From assembly GCF_019209835.1 (NCBI RefSeq), contig NZ_JAHUTS010000001.1, forward strand, positions 372,001 to 436,000: a DNA stretch of 64,000 nt, read 5' to 3'. This DNA comes from Enterovibrio paralichthyis (GTDB taxonomy: Bacteria > Pseudomonadota > Gammaproteobacteria > Enterobacterales > Vibrionaceae). This document shows, one piece after another, positions 24,272-33,443 of the stretch (within the stretch, counting starts at the first letter, position 1; each line of letters opens with the position of its first letter). The position numbers and the translations under genes are program-made. The notes below the pieces were generated by a model, which made no database searches, was not told the origin of the DNA, and was given only the letters and a program-made list of their open reading frames with translations.

Positions 24272-25420
24272 CTAGACAATGGTTTTGCCGATAACGTACA
24301 TCAGCATGCCCGCCAACAACCAGAATACGGAAAGGTTGTATTTACGCAAGATGGCAAAACCAACCACCACAGCCAGAATATCTGACACGCTGTGTACTGC
24401 GGAAATCCAAACCGGTTGGTAAAACGCCGCTACCAACAAGCCGACAACAGCGGCGTTGATCAGCACGACTGAGCCCGAAAATTTGTGGTGATTCATTACC
24501 GCCTGCCAAACTGGCAGCGCAGCAAACAGAAGCAAAGCACCAGGCAGGAAGATAGCAATAGTCGCTACCAGACTCCCTACTACCGGATGTACCCCATCCA
24601 TAGACGCGCCGACGAAACTCGCTATCGTAAACATTGGGCCCGGTACAAGCTGCGCTGCGGCGTAGCCTTCTACCAGCACGTTACCCGAAACATCATCGCC
24701 AATCAGCGGCTGAAGCAATGGCAGAACAACGTGGCCGCCACCGAATACGAAGCTGCCAGCTTGATAAAAGTGGTTAAACAGATTCGCAATCGGCGCACTA
24801 AACATCGCTGGCAGTACCAAAAGCGCAGCAAATAGCCCAAACAGCACCAGCGTTTGGGTCAGGCTCGTTGGTTTCTGCACAACCGCATCTGATTTTGGCT
24901 TGCGGATAAACAACCATCCCAAAAGCCCTGCCACCAGAATCGGCATTAACTGGGCTACAAGCCCCGTTTGCCAGAGGATCCAAACCGCGGAGAGAATACA
25001 AACCGCCGCCGTGACAACGTCACTGATAAACTTCCGCGCCATGGTATAGATAGCATCAGCAACCACTACCACTGCCAGCAGTTTCGCCGCGGCAATAAGC
25101 AAAGTCAGCCAATTTGCATCGCCCAAATGGGCACTGTAGATAGCGGCAGCAGTCAATAAAGCGAACGAAGGAAAGGTAAACCCGACAAATGCTGCAATCG
25201 CCCCTAAATACCCTGCGCGGTGATAGCCGATAAACATGCCTAATTGGCTACTTGCTGGCCCTGGCAGGAATTGGCACAAACTCAACGCTGAGGAGAATTT
25301 CTCTTCATCAAGCCATTTACGCTTATCGACAAACTCTCGCTGGAAATAGCCGATGTGGGCAACCGGCCCACCGAAGCTCATACAGCCCAAAACAAAGAAA
25401 CGAAAAAGAACTTCAACCAT
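24272..25420 (-). CDS. chrA: Chromate transporter ChrA-family
   Basis: 382 residues, two homologous membrane halves as in long-chain ChrA. The N-terminal signature FFVLGCMSFGGPVAHIGYFQREFV and the second-half GSFVFGGGHVVLPLLQ are typical, as is CQFLPGPASSQLGMFIGY. ChrA proteins export chromate; many family members have no tested substrate. GGAGG lies upstream of the start. A matS site is inside the gene (25011). Confidence 0.85.
   Translation of the reverse strand: MVEVLFRFFVLGCMSFGGPVAHIGYFQREFVDKRKWLDEEKFSSALSLCQFLPGPASSQLGMFIGYHRAGYLGAIAAFVGFTFPSFALLTAAAIYSAHLGDANWLTLLIAAAKLLAVVVVADAIYTMARKFISDVVTAAVCILSAVWILWQTGLVAQLMPILVAGLLGWLFIRKPKSDAVVQKPTSLTQTLVLFGLFAALLVLPAMFSAPIANLFNHFYQAGSFVFGGGHVVLPLLQPLIGDDVSGNVLVEGYAAAQLVPGPMFTIASFVGASMDGVHPVVGSLVATIAIFLPGALLLFAALPVWQAVMNHHKFSGSVVLINAAVVGLLVAAFYQPVWISAVHSVSDILAVVVGFAILRKYNLSVFWLLAGMLMYVIGKTIV
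25011..25023. other. matS: matS site (MatP-binding)
   Basis: GTGACAACGTCAC, perfect match, inside chrA. Confidence 0.8.
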
Positions 25421-25974
25421 TTAACTAGCACCTCCATTGGTCTCGCTAATTCTACGGTCATCGCTCCCATCAATAGAAACAATTCATATTAATCACTGTT
25501 ATTAATCCTATCGATTTACAGGGTGACGCCTGATATTCCGAGTCGCCGCAGTCCAAATGATCCTCTTGATCTGTAATTCAACCACATTTGTATGTAAGTG
25601 CACACTAACTTTCAAATCTATTGTTTCCACAAGAAAACAAATCACATATATCATTGTATTTAAATGACTATATCCCTTAAAGGAAATCCATAGCGAAACC
25701 AATACATGGTGAAAGTGAACCACATTTATGATCTATCCCCTCTCCAATCAAACATTTATCGGATGATATTTGGTAACGGGGCAGTTTCTCGGATCGTATC
25801 GGATTTACACCCTATGAACGGCAATCAGCATCTGGCAAAAAAGTCGCTGCCCGACTGAAAACGTGTCGAAGACACAAAGAGAAGATATTTTGATAGTTAG
25901 TGACAACGTCACTCTTTGATTATGCAATGACTGTGATACGCTATCGCCTTCCCTATAAACGGCGAAAATTCCAC
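25421..25974. other. AT-rich intergenic region
   Basis: Between divergent chrA and the LysR gene. No convincing gene is seen; a 71-aa leftward open frame (25508-25723) has no start signal or recognisable features. A matS site lies at 25900-25912. Confidence 0.5.
25900..25912. other. matS: matS site (MatP-binding)
   Basis: GTGACAACGTCAC, perfect match, in the chrA/LysR intergenic region. Confidence 0.8.
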
Positions 25975-26868
25975 ATGTTAGATAACCTTCAGCAAATGGT
26001 TGTGCTTGCCACCGTTGCCCATGAACAGCATTTCACCCGTGCCGCTGAGTTTCTCGGTATTTCCAAATCTCAGGTCAGCAAACAGATTCGTTATCTCGAA
26101 GAGCGTTTGGGTGTGCAGCTTGTACAGCGTAATACCCGTTCCGTTGCCCTAACGGATGCGGGCGTACAATATGCCGAATATGGCAGGCAAATCGTTCAGA
26201 CCATGATGGATGCAGAAGCCATGGTGGCGGGATTTAGAAATGAAGTGTCCGGCAGACTAAAAGTGGGAATCGCCCAATCCTTTGGCAATGCACAAATCAC
26301 CAAACTACTTTCTGCATTTCAGGCTAAGTTCCCTGCTTTGGAACTGGAAGTACATTTGTTTGACCATCGCCCTAATCTGCTTGAAGACGGCTTTGATTGC
26401 TGGCTGGCAATTCACGAATCGCCCCCGGAAGGAATGGTGGCAAGAAAGTTGGGGGATTGTCAGTTCAAGCTGGTGGCTTCACCGGAATACATCAACGAAC
26501 ACGGTGAACCCAAACACCCTGCCGATCTTAGGGAGCACAATTGTGTCACCTATCAGAGTGTTCAGCGCACTTATGACCAATGGTCTTTTCAGCGCGATGG
26601 CAGCGAACAGTCGGTCACTGTACGCGGTTCTTACCGCATCAATAATGCACCTGCTGTGTTGGAGGCAACAAAATCCGGTGTGGGTATTTCTTACATTGCC
26701 ACTTACCTGCTTTCAGATGAGATTGAATCCGGGAAGCTGAAGGTATTGATGCGTGATTGGAAACCGACTATGCGACTGCCGGTCTATGCCGTCTACCCGC
26801 GCCGAGAATATCTGGCACCAAAAGTACGCCAGTTTGTCGATTTCCTAGCAGAGAATATTCGTATCTAG
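25975..26868 (+). CDS. LysR-family transcriptional regulator
   Basis: 297 residues from the ATG at 25975; an in-frame GTG at 25900 lies within a matS site and adds 25 residues that do not fit the family. The N-terminal winged helix (QQMVVLATVAHEQHFTRAAEFLGISKSQVSKQIRYLEERLGVQLVQRNTRSVALTDAG) is canonical. The C-terminal effector domain resembles CrgA-type regulators. It is divergent from chrA, which it may control, though the effector cannot be told. Confidence 0.85.
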   Translation: MLDNLQQMVVLATVAHEQHFTRAAEFLGISKSQVSKQIRYLEERLGVQLVQRNTRSVALTDAGVQYAEYGRQIVQTMMDAEAMVAGFRNEVSGRLKVGIAQSFGNAQITKLLSAFQAKFPALELEVHLFDHRPNLLEDGFDCWLAIHESPPEGMVARKLGDCQFKLVASPEYINEHGEPKHPADLREHNCVTYQSVQRTYDQWSFQRDGSEQSVTVRGSYRINNAPAVLEATKSGVGISYIATYLLSDEIESGKLKVLMRDWKPTMRLPVYAVYPRREYLAPKVRQFVDFLAENIRI

Positions 26869-26900
26869 TATTTAGCCTCTGGCGCGAATATGCAGAAACA

Positions 26901-26938
26901 AAAAAAAGCCTCGTTACAGCGTAACAAGGCTTTTTTAC
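26901..26938. terminator. Bidirectional terminator
   Basis: AAAAAAGCCT and AGGCTTTTTT flank a GTTAC/GTAAC inner stem. It serves the convergent LysR and acyltransferase genes. Confidence 0.85.
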
Positions 26939-26960
26939 TTATTATCAATATATTGAGGAA

Positions 26961-28088
26961 CTAGGCGTCTACTTTTTTTGCCGTTGGCATCGCGTACATT
27001 GCTTTTACAATCTGCGCAACGCCTTCTGGCAATGCAGAGAGTTTTCTGTCGAATAGCGCGCGGTCGTTGTCAGTAATAGACTCGTGCGTTTTGTCCGCCG
27101 CAATATAGTTGCTTGGGAACAAGTGATAATTCTGATAGATCTGACGGTCAATTTCCTGAGCAAGCAGGTCTGGCGTTTCGAAACCTTCACCAATCACATC
27201 ACCAAAAGCAACATGGATGCGACGCTTCTGTCCAACAATCCCCTGAACGATACTTTCGATATCCTCGAACTCACCTTTCTCATAGCCACCTTCTTGCTGC
27301 TTGCGATAAAGCTCATTGGCTTTCGCTGCATCACAAGGGTCGTTTTCATAAGAAATGGTCACTGGCACAATGCGAAGTTGTGCCACGTAATCAGAAAACG
27401 CTTCTTTTCTGTGACGGCCTTCCATGAAGAACATTTTCAGGATCGCAGGATCGGTTTTATCGTTACCGTCTTTCGCGCGCCCTTCTTTTTGCGCAATCCA
27501 GATAGACTGCTTTTCTTCAAGCGATGCTTTGATATAGGCAGAGAGTTGACTCAGTGCTTTCATCATTTCGCGCGGGCCTTTTGCGGAGCGTTTAACGATG
27601 AAGCTTTTGTTCAGCTTCATCAACTCCGTCGCACACGGCTTTTTGAGCAGGTTGTCGCCAATTGCAATGCGCACGGTATCGAAACCATTCAGGTGCAGAC
27701 ACCAGTTGACCATCGCAGGATCCATGGCGATGTCTCTGTGGTTTGAGACAAACAGGTAGCTTTGATTAGGATCCAGTTTATCCAGACCGCTTGTGGTCAA
27801 GCCATCTGAGGTATTTTTGATCATTGACTCCATGTAACTTGCAACATGAAGCTGCACATCTCGAACCGTTTTTACCTTGCTCCACTTTGAGCGCAGGTAT
27901 TGTCTCAGTACTGGCTTTAGCAGCCAGCCTGCAAGCCCTGAGAAATGAGGGAATCTGTATTTTAGAATCGCGGTGATGAATTCTTCGTCGTTGATCAGTC
28001 GACCGATTGCCGCAGGAACTTCATCGTCATGGTAAGGACGGATATCTAAAAAAGGATCGTTATTCTGTTGTTCGGTGTTTTGTTGCAC
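26961..28088 (-). CDS. PlsC-like acyltransferase
   Basis: 375 residues from a GTG at 28088. The active-site block is VSNHRDIAMDPAM, so the catalytic pair is His-x5-Asp (or HRD) instead of the usual His-x4-Asp. Downstream are the KSFIVKR and GRAKDGNDKTDP segments of glycerolipid acyltransferases. The DIAMD form is also seen in some bacterial acyltransferases. Likely a cytoplasmic/peripheral enzyme of lipid acylation; the substrate is unknown. Confidence 0.75.
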   Translation of the reverse strand: MQQNTEQQNNDPFLDIRPYHDDEVPAAIGRLINDEEFITAILKYRFPHFSGLAGWLLKPVLRQYLRSKWSKVKTVRDVQLHVASYMESMIKNTSDGLTTSGLDKLDPNQSYLFVSNHRDIAMDPAMVNWCLHLNGFDTVRIAIGDNLLKKPCATELMKLNKSFIVKRSAKGPREMMKALSQLSAYIKASLEEKQSIWIAQKEGRAKDGNDKTDPAILKMFFMEGRHRKEAFSDYVAQLRIVPVTISYENDPCDAAKANELYRKQQEGGYEKGEFEDIESIVQGIVGQKRRIHVAFGDVIGEGFETPDLLAQEIDRQIYQNYHLFPSNYIAADKTHESITDNDRALFDRKLSALPEGVAQIVKAMYAMPTAKKVDA

Positions 28089-28170
28089 GAGAATCTTCTT
28101 ACTCCAATGAAAACAGCGCCATTTTACGCAGATAAAACAATTCGAACATGATTTTGGTTCGATTAACCAT

Positions 28171-28190
28171 GAGGTTGGAGGTCTAACCTC
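28171..28190. promoter_or_regulatory. Inverted repeat in the divergent promoter region
   Basis: GAGGTT-N8-AACCTC is perfect and lies between the divergent acyltransferase and AraC-like genes. A candidate operator with unknown binder. Confidence 0.4.
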
Positions 28191-28308
28191 TTTGCATTCG
28201 CATCATATTGCAACACATCGGTTAATCAATAGACAAAGAAGTGTCATTTGCTTGATTTAGGCCACAAAACCAATGACTATGTCCGCCTTGTAATTAGAGA
28301 GCCTTAAC

Positions 28309-28971
28309 ATGCAGCAAGCCATCGAATTTCACCCAATGACTGCCGAACACCTTATCGTCGGTCCTCGTAAAAGTCACCCACATTCCACTGCTATCCTGGT
28401 TCACACAGGTGCCGTTTTGGTTCGACTAGGAAAATTCGAGATCCCTGTGTGTCAGAATCAGGTATTTTGGCTGCCTTCCGGCTGTTTGAATGCAGTAACC
28501 GTTTTGCAAGGTTCTGTTATTTCGACGTTTGATCTCTCAATTCGTTCAACCATTTCCTTGCCTGCGCGTGCAGGTTTTATTCGCGATACCTCGCTGGTTG
28601 AAGCCGCTGCCAAGCAATTGCGCCAGTTGGCAGATAAAAACACAACGAACTGGGATGGAGCCTATGGCCGCCTGCTACGCTGCGTGCGTGATTTTATCGC
28701 GTTTTCTTCGCCTGATGATCAATACAGCGCAGAGCTCATCAATACGATGAAGGATCTCGAAATCCTGGAAAAAGGCGGGAACGTGGCCAATAAAGTGGCG
28801 ATTGAAAAAGCTTTAGGAATGGATGCTGATTTCCTGGCTGAGCAATTGCGCGTCCGCGCTTGGGTAAGAAACCGTAAATCTGGCCAGAAGATTGATAAGA
28901 TCGCGAAAAATGCGCAACGCCCAGCCGAGGAAGTTGCACATCTTTTAGAGAAAGTCGCAGGAACTATCTAA
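28309..28971 (+). CDS. Cupin-like protein related to AraC sensor domains
   Basis: 220 residues. The first part (ILVHTGAVLVRLGKFEIPVCQNQVFWLPSGCLNAVTVLQGS) is a cupin barrel of the kind that precedes AraC DNA-binding domains. The C-terminal part is helical and Lys/Arg-rich (VRAWVRNRKSGQKIDKIAKNAQRPAEEVAHLLEK) and may be a degenerate helix-turn-helix. It is a probable regulator. Its 3' end overlaps the convergent 28964 gene by eight bases. Confidence 0.6.
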   Translation: MQQAIEFHPMTAEHLIVGPRKSHPHSTAILVHTGAVLVRLGKFEIPVCQNQVFWLPSGCLNAVTVLQGSVISTFDLSIRSTISLPARAGFIRDTSLVEAAAKQLRQLADKNTTNWDGAYGRLLRCVRDFIAFSSPDDQYSAELINTMKDLEILEKGGNVANKVAIEKALGMDADFLAEQLRVRAWVRNRKSGQKIDKIAKNAQRPAEEVAHLLEKVAGTI

Positions 28972-29434
28972 GCGGTACCTGCAACTGAAATAAAATCTCG
29001 GTATCGGTTTTTTCATGCCAACGCATATCAAACCGGTATCGGGTATTGGTAGATTTCGATTCTGCGCTGAAGCTGAAATTCACACCGTGACCGAGGATCC
29101 AATCCTCAACGTCAAATTTCCCCTCTTTGTCTTCCAGTGAATCAGGCTGCCAAACGCCGAAACCGTAATAAGTATTTTCTGTTTGCGCGGAAAGTATCTG
29201 CGGCATATCCCAATCGTATTGCCAGGTGTCCCAAATGGACGGCAATTTAGTCTCGGCCCCGTGCCAATTTAAGCTTAACTGAGTATCATTCCCCTGAGTT
29301 ACGGTACTGCTTGAGTAACTGTCTGATTTTAAATAACTAGCGCTGGAAGCGCCTTGCTGTACGGTCGCTGCATAAGAAAGTGACGATGTCACAAACAGAC
29401 AGACAATCCCGTTGCGTAAACTGCTTACAACCAA
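28964..29434 (-). CDS. Hypothetical exported protein
   Basis: 156 residues with a signal peptide (ending at SYA, about residue 22), then a Ser/Thr-rich part and a beta-rich C-terminal region (YYGFGVWQP, RYRFDMRWHEKTDTEILFQLQVPLR). No cysteine or lipobox. Function unknown. Convergent and slightly overlapping with the cupin-like gene. Confidence 0.65.
   Translation of the reverse strand: MVVSSLRNGIVCLFVTSSLSYAATVQQGASSASYLKSDSYSSSTVTQGNDTQLSLNWHGAETKLPSIWDTWQYDWDMPQILSAQTENTYYGFGVWQPDSLEDKEGKFDVEDWILGHGVNFSFSAESKSTNTRYRFDMRWHEKTDTEILFQLQVPLR
29380..29392. other. matS: matS site (MatP-binding)
   Basis: GTGACGATGTCAC, perfect match, near the 5' end of the exported hypothetical gene. Confidence 0.8.
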
Positions 29435-29543
29435 GATCGAATACCTAAAATGCCCTGAGCGGTACCCACTGCAATCCAGTTGTCAGGTAATGCCCAAAGT
29501 AAAAAATCCTGCCAACCGTCCCGCGGTTAACAGATAAAAATAG

Positions 29544-30071
29544 TTAGCTGAAATCAGCCTTTTTTAGTTTATTTGCCAACGTTGGGGTTGTGAGCCCCGA
29601 GATATCTTGGCTTTTTGCCAGTCGCTCCCGGATTTCAGTACTGCGAACAGGCACGGTTTCGGGACAAGCAAGAACATTCCAACGCTGTAAAATATCTTCT
29701 GCGCGGTGAAACTTACCGAATTTTAAAAAATTATCCGGCCCGATAACGAAGGTGAGTTCAGAATTGGGATATTGGTTCTGAATATGGTTTAACAATGCCC
29801 AGGTAGTTACGCCTTTATCGTCGCTTAGCGTTTCTTCTTCCCGGTAAAGCTCAAGGTTTTCACAGCGGGCGTCATCAATGAAGTCGCTGACCCACTCACA
29901 TCGCAAATCAAAATCTGCCATTTGTTTACCCCAGGCATGGGCAAAACTGGGGACCAGCAAGGTGCGATCAAAGTGACTGAGCCTTTTAATGACACTTAAA
30001 TGCCCCAAACTAGGCGGATTAAAGGCGCTACCAAAAATAGCAATTTTATCGGGATCGGCTCCAGCCATCAT
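29544..30071 (-). CDS. Nicotinate-nucleotide adenylyltransferase-like (NadD family)
   Basis: 175 residues. The nucleotidyltransferase signature GSAFNPPSLGH (about residues 14-24) and the C-terminal STEIRERL block (cf. ISSTxIR) are clear. NadD makes deamido-NAD from nicotinate mononucleotide and ATP. It is shorter than E. coli NadD, so it may be a second paralogue. Its neighbour, divergent, is nadE, the next enzyme of the pathway, which supports the assignment. Confidence 0.8.
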   Translation of the reverse strand: MMAGADPDKIAIFGSAFNPPSLGHLSVIKRLSHFDRTLLVPSFAHAWGKQMADFDLRCEWVSDFIDDARCENLELYREEETLSDDKGVTTWALLNHIQNQYPNSELTFVIGPDNFLKFGKFHRAEDILQRWNVLACPETVPVRSTEIRERLAKSQDISGLTTPTLANKLKKADFS

Positions 30072-30320
30072 TTCATTACTTTCATTGATTGAGTGTTCTA
30101 TAGATACCTGATAAGTTACCGGTACATCAATGTATTTTGTCTCTTTTCACAATCAAATGGGCAAGATTGCACCACTCCAGAAATCTCAGGCGACGGCACT
30201 TTCTATTTTTGCAGGATTCTTGTTCAGGTTGTTCTCTCAAGTAGAGATAGATCATGATTTTGCCGTCAGGATATTGCAGAATAAACAAAACATGTCATCA
30301 GACCATGGGAATGTCTTGAA

Positions 30321-31157
30321 ATGGAACAAGCTATCCGCGAAGAAATGCGAGTACTTCCGACTATCGATCCTGCGTTTGAAGTGCAGCGCCGCATCAACTT
30401 TATCAAAAACCGTTTGAAATCTTCTGGCACCAAGTCTCTGGTTCTGGGGATCAGCGGCGGTGTTGACTCATCTACTTGCGGTCGTCTGGCGCAACTTGCT
30501 GTTGAGCAACTGAACGAAGAAGCAGGCTCGACAGACTATCAATTCATTGCTGTTCGACTGCCATATGGTGTTCAGCAAGATGAAGACGAAGCACAACTGG
30601 CGCTGAGCTTTATCCGCCCAAGCCAATCTGTCAGTGTGAATATCAAAGCCGGAGTTGATGGTCTGCATGCGTCTACATTGGATGCACTGGAAGGCACAGG
30701 GCTTATTCCTGCTGACAATGCGAAAGTGGATTTTGTAAAAGGGAATGTAAAAGCCCGTGCCCGCATGGTTGCGCAGTATGAAATTGCCGGCCTCGTTGGC
30801 GGGTTGGTACTGGGAACTGACCACTCAGCAGAAAATATCACAGGCTTCTACACCAAGTTTGGAGATGGTGCTTGCGACCTTGCCCCTCTGTTCGGTTTGA
30901 GCAAACGTCAGGTTCGCCAACTTGCTGCCCACATGGGCGCCCCAGATGTACTGGTCATTAAAACGCCAACCGCAGACCTGGAAGAGCTGTCTCCTCAAAA
31001 AGCGGATGAAGATGCGCTGCAACTGACGTACGAAGAAATTGATGACTTTCTGGAAGGCAAGCCGGTTGAAGAACGTGTCACTTCCCGCTTGGTCAGTATT
31101 TATAAAGCCACTCAACATAAACGCCAACCAATCCCGACTATCTACGACGAAGAGTGA
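30321..31157 (+). CDS. nadE: NAD synthetase, ammonia-dependent
   Basis: 278 residues. The PP-loop SGGVDSS is at 45-51, and the family blocks LPYGVQQDEDEAQ, NVKARARM, VLGTDHSAENITGFYTKFGDGACDLAPL and TPTADLEELSPQKADE are all present. Converts deamido-NAD to NAD in the cytoplasm. The length fits the stand-alone form without a glutaminase domain. Divergent from the NadD-like gene. Confidence 0.93.
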   Translation: MEQAIREEMRVLPTIDPAFEVQRRINFIKNRLKSSGTKSLVLGISGGVDSSTCGRLAQLAVEQLNEEAGSTDYQFIAVRLPYGVQQDEDEAQLALSFIRPSQSVSVNIKAGVDGLHASTLDALEGTGLIPADNAKVDFVKGNVKARARMVAQYEIAGLVGGLVLGTDHSAENITGFYTKFGDGACDLAPLFGLSKRQVRQLAAHMGAPDVLVIKTPTADLEELSPQKADEDALQLTYEEIDDFLEGKPVEERVTSRLVSIYKATQHKRQPIPTIYDEE

Positions 31158-31176
31158 CAGCTAGCCTTTGAGATCA

Positions 31177-31206
31177 GAAACGCTCCCAACTGGGAGCGTT
31201 TTTTAT
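31177..31206 (+). terminator. Terminator of nadE
   Basis: AACGCTCCC/GGGAGCGTT followed by six T. Confidence 0.85.
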
Positions 31207-31235
31207 CGCTGGATGAATAACCGTAATGGGATCTT

Positions 31236-31787
31236 TTAGTACCGCCCTATTTTATCGCCTACTTCGACCAGCATATCCAACTCCCACCAGACCATTTCAC
31301 ACAAACCCACGCGGTAAGCAGCTTTGCGAAATTCTGGGTGCTCAGACTGGTAAAGGGCATATTTTGGAGGATGGAACAGACGGCTCGCTTTTACATTTGC
31401 CAGTCGATCACACGCTTTCACGATAAGCGCCAAACGTGCGGCTTCTTCAACAGGGTCAAGCGTTGTGAACCGTTGGTAAAGTTGCTTCTTCTTACTTTTT
31501 CGATCACCGCCAACCGGATCAGTCAGATAGCTGACCGCTAAAGCAACGAGCTCGCCAAAGTCTGTGACTAACTCATCAAAACTGGTGGTGGTGTCTTCGA
31601 GAATATCGTGGAGCTGCGCCACAACCATAGCGTTGATCCCAAATGGTTGAGCCAGTTTCTCGACGTCGTCCAAATGAACGTGATAAGGAAACTCGCCATA
31701 GCGTTGCCCTTCATGACGGGCGCGGGCAAAGTTCTTCGCCATCAACAATCGATTATTCAACGCTAAACCAACCTCCGCGGGGGCCAA
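31236..31787 (-). CDS. HD-domain phosphohydrolase (RelA/SpoT hydrolase-like)
   Basis: 183 residues. His of YHVHLDDV, the HD pair in QLHDILEDT, and a distal D (KACDRLAN) form the metal site of an HD hydrolase like SpoT/MESH1. The fold suggests hydrolysis of a (p)ppGpp-like nucleotide, but no substrate can be read from sequence. The start is uncertain; an in-frame ATG at 31742 would remove 15 residues. Confidence 0.75.
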   Translation of the reverse strand: MAPAEVGLALNNRLLMAKNFARARHEGQRYGEFPYHVHLDDVEKLAQPFGINAMVVAQLHDILEDTTTSFDELVTDFGELVALAVSYLTDPVGGDRKSKKKQLYQRFTTLDPVEEAARLALIVKACDRLANVKASRLFHPPKYALYQSEHPEFRKAAYRVGLCEMVWWELDMLVEVGDKIGRY

Positions 31788-31833
31788 TGACCTTGAAAAC
31801 AGTTGTGACTAGATTAGCGCGCTTATAAAAAAA

Positions 31834-31856
31834 GAAAACGGCCAAATAATGGCCGC
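31834..31856 (-). terminator. Terminator of yoaH
   Basis: CGGCCA/TGGCCG with a 5-nt loop; on the minus strand TTTTC and seven T follow. Confidence 0.75.
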
Positions 31857-31863
31857 TTTCACA

Positions 31864-32016
31864 TTAATCATCTTTTTTCGCTGCTTCTCGCTCGCGGATC
31901 TCGTTAGCCACAATCATAATGGCTTCGCCGCTACTCATGCCTTCCGCCATCAAAGCGTGAATACGATCTGCTGCTTCTTGCTGCTCAGCATGGTTCAAAG
32001 TTGGCATATTGTTCAT
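31864..32016 (-). CDS. yoaH: UPF0181 family protein YoaH
   Basis: A 50-residue protein from ATG 32016 to TAA 31864. The core LNHAEQQEAADRIHALMAEGMSSGEAIMIVANEIRE is the YoaH/UPF0181 signature (a Gln-rich helix, then MA-GMSSG-AI). Function unknown; widespread in gamma-proteobacteria. Confidence 0.85.
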   Translation of the reverse strand: MNNMPTLNHAEQQEAADRIHALMAEGMSSGEAIMIVANEIREREAAKKDD

Positions 32017-32067
32017 GTACAGCCTCTATACATCGTTTGAAAGGCGCACATTCTACTGCTAACTGGC

Positions 32068-33243
32068 TTAGAAGGTAAATGCCAGTTGTAGCGAACCGCC
32101 ATAACTATTGCTGTCGATTAGCTGTGCAGCAACATCAAAGTGGATTGTATTAAACGGCGACAAGCCAACACCCAGTGTTAATGCACCATCCAACGTGTCC
32201 TCAAGGTCGTTGATATAACCCGCCCGTAATTGCGCCCACCCCCAGGCATTAAACTCGGTCCCCAGGCGGATCAACTGCGTGTCGTCTTTAATCGCAGGGC
32301 CGCTTGGTGCACTGAAACGTTTCTGCTTATTAAGATCGACATCAATGGTAGCAACAAAAAGATCCGTGATAAATGCACCACCCAAGGTATAAAGCGGTTC
32401 AATGTGATAGGTGTATTCACGGGTGTAATTCACTGTTTTGATTTCATGGGAAACGAGGTTCTTGGCAGCAAAACCGACGCGGAACGGGCCTGTTTGCCAG
32501 GCAGCACCAAGGTCGACGTTAAAGGCGCTTTCATCAGTCTGGTTTGCATCATTATCCCACTGGCTGTCATCAAAACTCTGTACCGACACTTCATAGTGAT
32601 AGGTATAAAATTTCTGTGATTTCGGCGTAACGCCCAGCGCGATTCGCTGCCCCAGAATGTCAATGTTACCTGCCAGTGCCAAACCCACGTCAACGACGCC
32701 AAATGCCAATACGCGGCCTTTCGAATTCAGAGTGTAATCACCATTAGGGTCGAGAACCGGATTTTCAATATTATCAATATCACCGTCATCCACCTCTGGC
32801 ATCACAACCGCTTCGGTGTACCCTTTCACAAAAAAGTTGCCTGAAATGGTTGAAGTAGGAATCGCTATCGCACCGCCAATGCCTCCGCTAACGTAACCAT
32901 TTTTGTTTTGCAGTCCGCGAAGCGCATTTGCTGCCGCAGTGCGGTTACTGTCATTGGTTGGATCGGTCTCAAAACGTTGGTATACATCACCGAAGTCGTT
33001 AAGGGCATCAATCAACTCATCTGGATCCCTGAATTGAACGCCAACAACGGGAAACAGCACACCAAAAGCACTTTCAGGTTCCATGGCAACCAAAGCCGGG
33101 TTGTGAAAACCGGCACTTAAATAGTTAGCAGCGGCAGTACCCGCCCCTCCCATCGCATCGATTCGTGAATCAATGCTGTAATTTGCAGCAAGAACTGGGG
33201 AGGCCGCGAGGGCAAGACTTATCGATAACAAGCTCTTTTTCAT
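32068..33243 (-). CDS. FadL-like outer-membrane protein of the TraF_2 family
   Basis: 391 residues. Signal peptide to VLAA (about residue 19), then SIDSRIDAMGGAGTAAANYLSAGFHNPALVA, which resembles the N-terminal hatch of FadL-like barrels, and a beta-rich body ending in aromatic Phe (LQLAFTF). Such proteins are often annotated conjugal transfer protein TraF but have no link to conjugation here. Substrate unknown. A TGATACT-N11-AGTATCA repeat lies upstream. Confidence 0.75.
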   Translation of the reverse strand: MKKSLLSISLALAASPVLAANYSIDSRIDAMGGAGTAAANYLSAGFHNPALVAMEPESAFGVLFPVVGVQFRDPDELIDALNDFGDVYQRFETDPTNDSNRTAAANALRGLQNKNGYVSGGIGGAIAIPTSTISGNFFVKGYTEAVVMPEVDDGDIDNIENPVLDPNGDYTLNSKGRVLAFGVVDVGLALAGNIDILGQRIALGVTPKSQKFYTYHYEVSVQSFDDSQWDNDANQTDESAFNVDLGAAWQTGPFRVGFAAKNLVSHEIKTVNYTREYTYHIEPLYTLGGAFITDLFVATIDVDLNKQKRFSAPSGPAIKDDTQLIRLGTEFNAWGWAQLRAGYINDLEDTLDGALTLGVGLSPFNTIHFDVAAQLIDSNSYGGSLQLAFTF

Positions 33244-33322
33244 AATAGAAATTCCGTTTCTAGATACATTTGATGAGAACCGGCACGCAGAAAAATGCGT
33301 ATTGGGTGCAGATTGCTATCGT

Positions 33323-33347
33323 TGATACTAGTTGAGGTTAAGTATCA
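33323..33347. promoter_or_regulatory. Inverted repeat upstream of the TraF_2-type gene
   Basis: TGATACT-N11-AGTATCA is perfect and lies about 80-105 bp before the gene start. A dimeric-regulator site is plausible; the regulator is unknown. Confidence 0.4.
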
Positions 33348-33443
33348 GAAAGGAAACAAGTGCTTAAGGTGTGACGCCTCTCAACCCTTTATGTTAAAGC
33401 TTTGATAAGGCGCAGATATTAGCGGGTTAGATAATAGTGGTTA

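Noticed and set aside
25508..25723. 71-residue leftward frame in the chrA/LysR gap
   Set aside because: AT-rich, no ribosome site, no family features.
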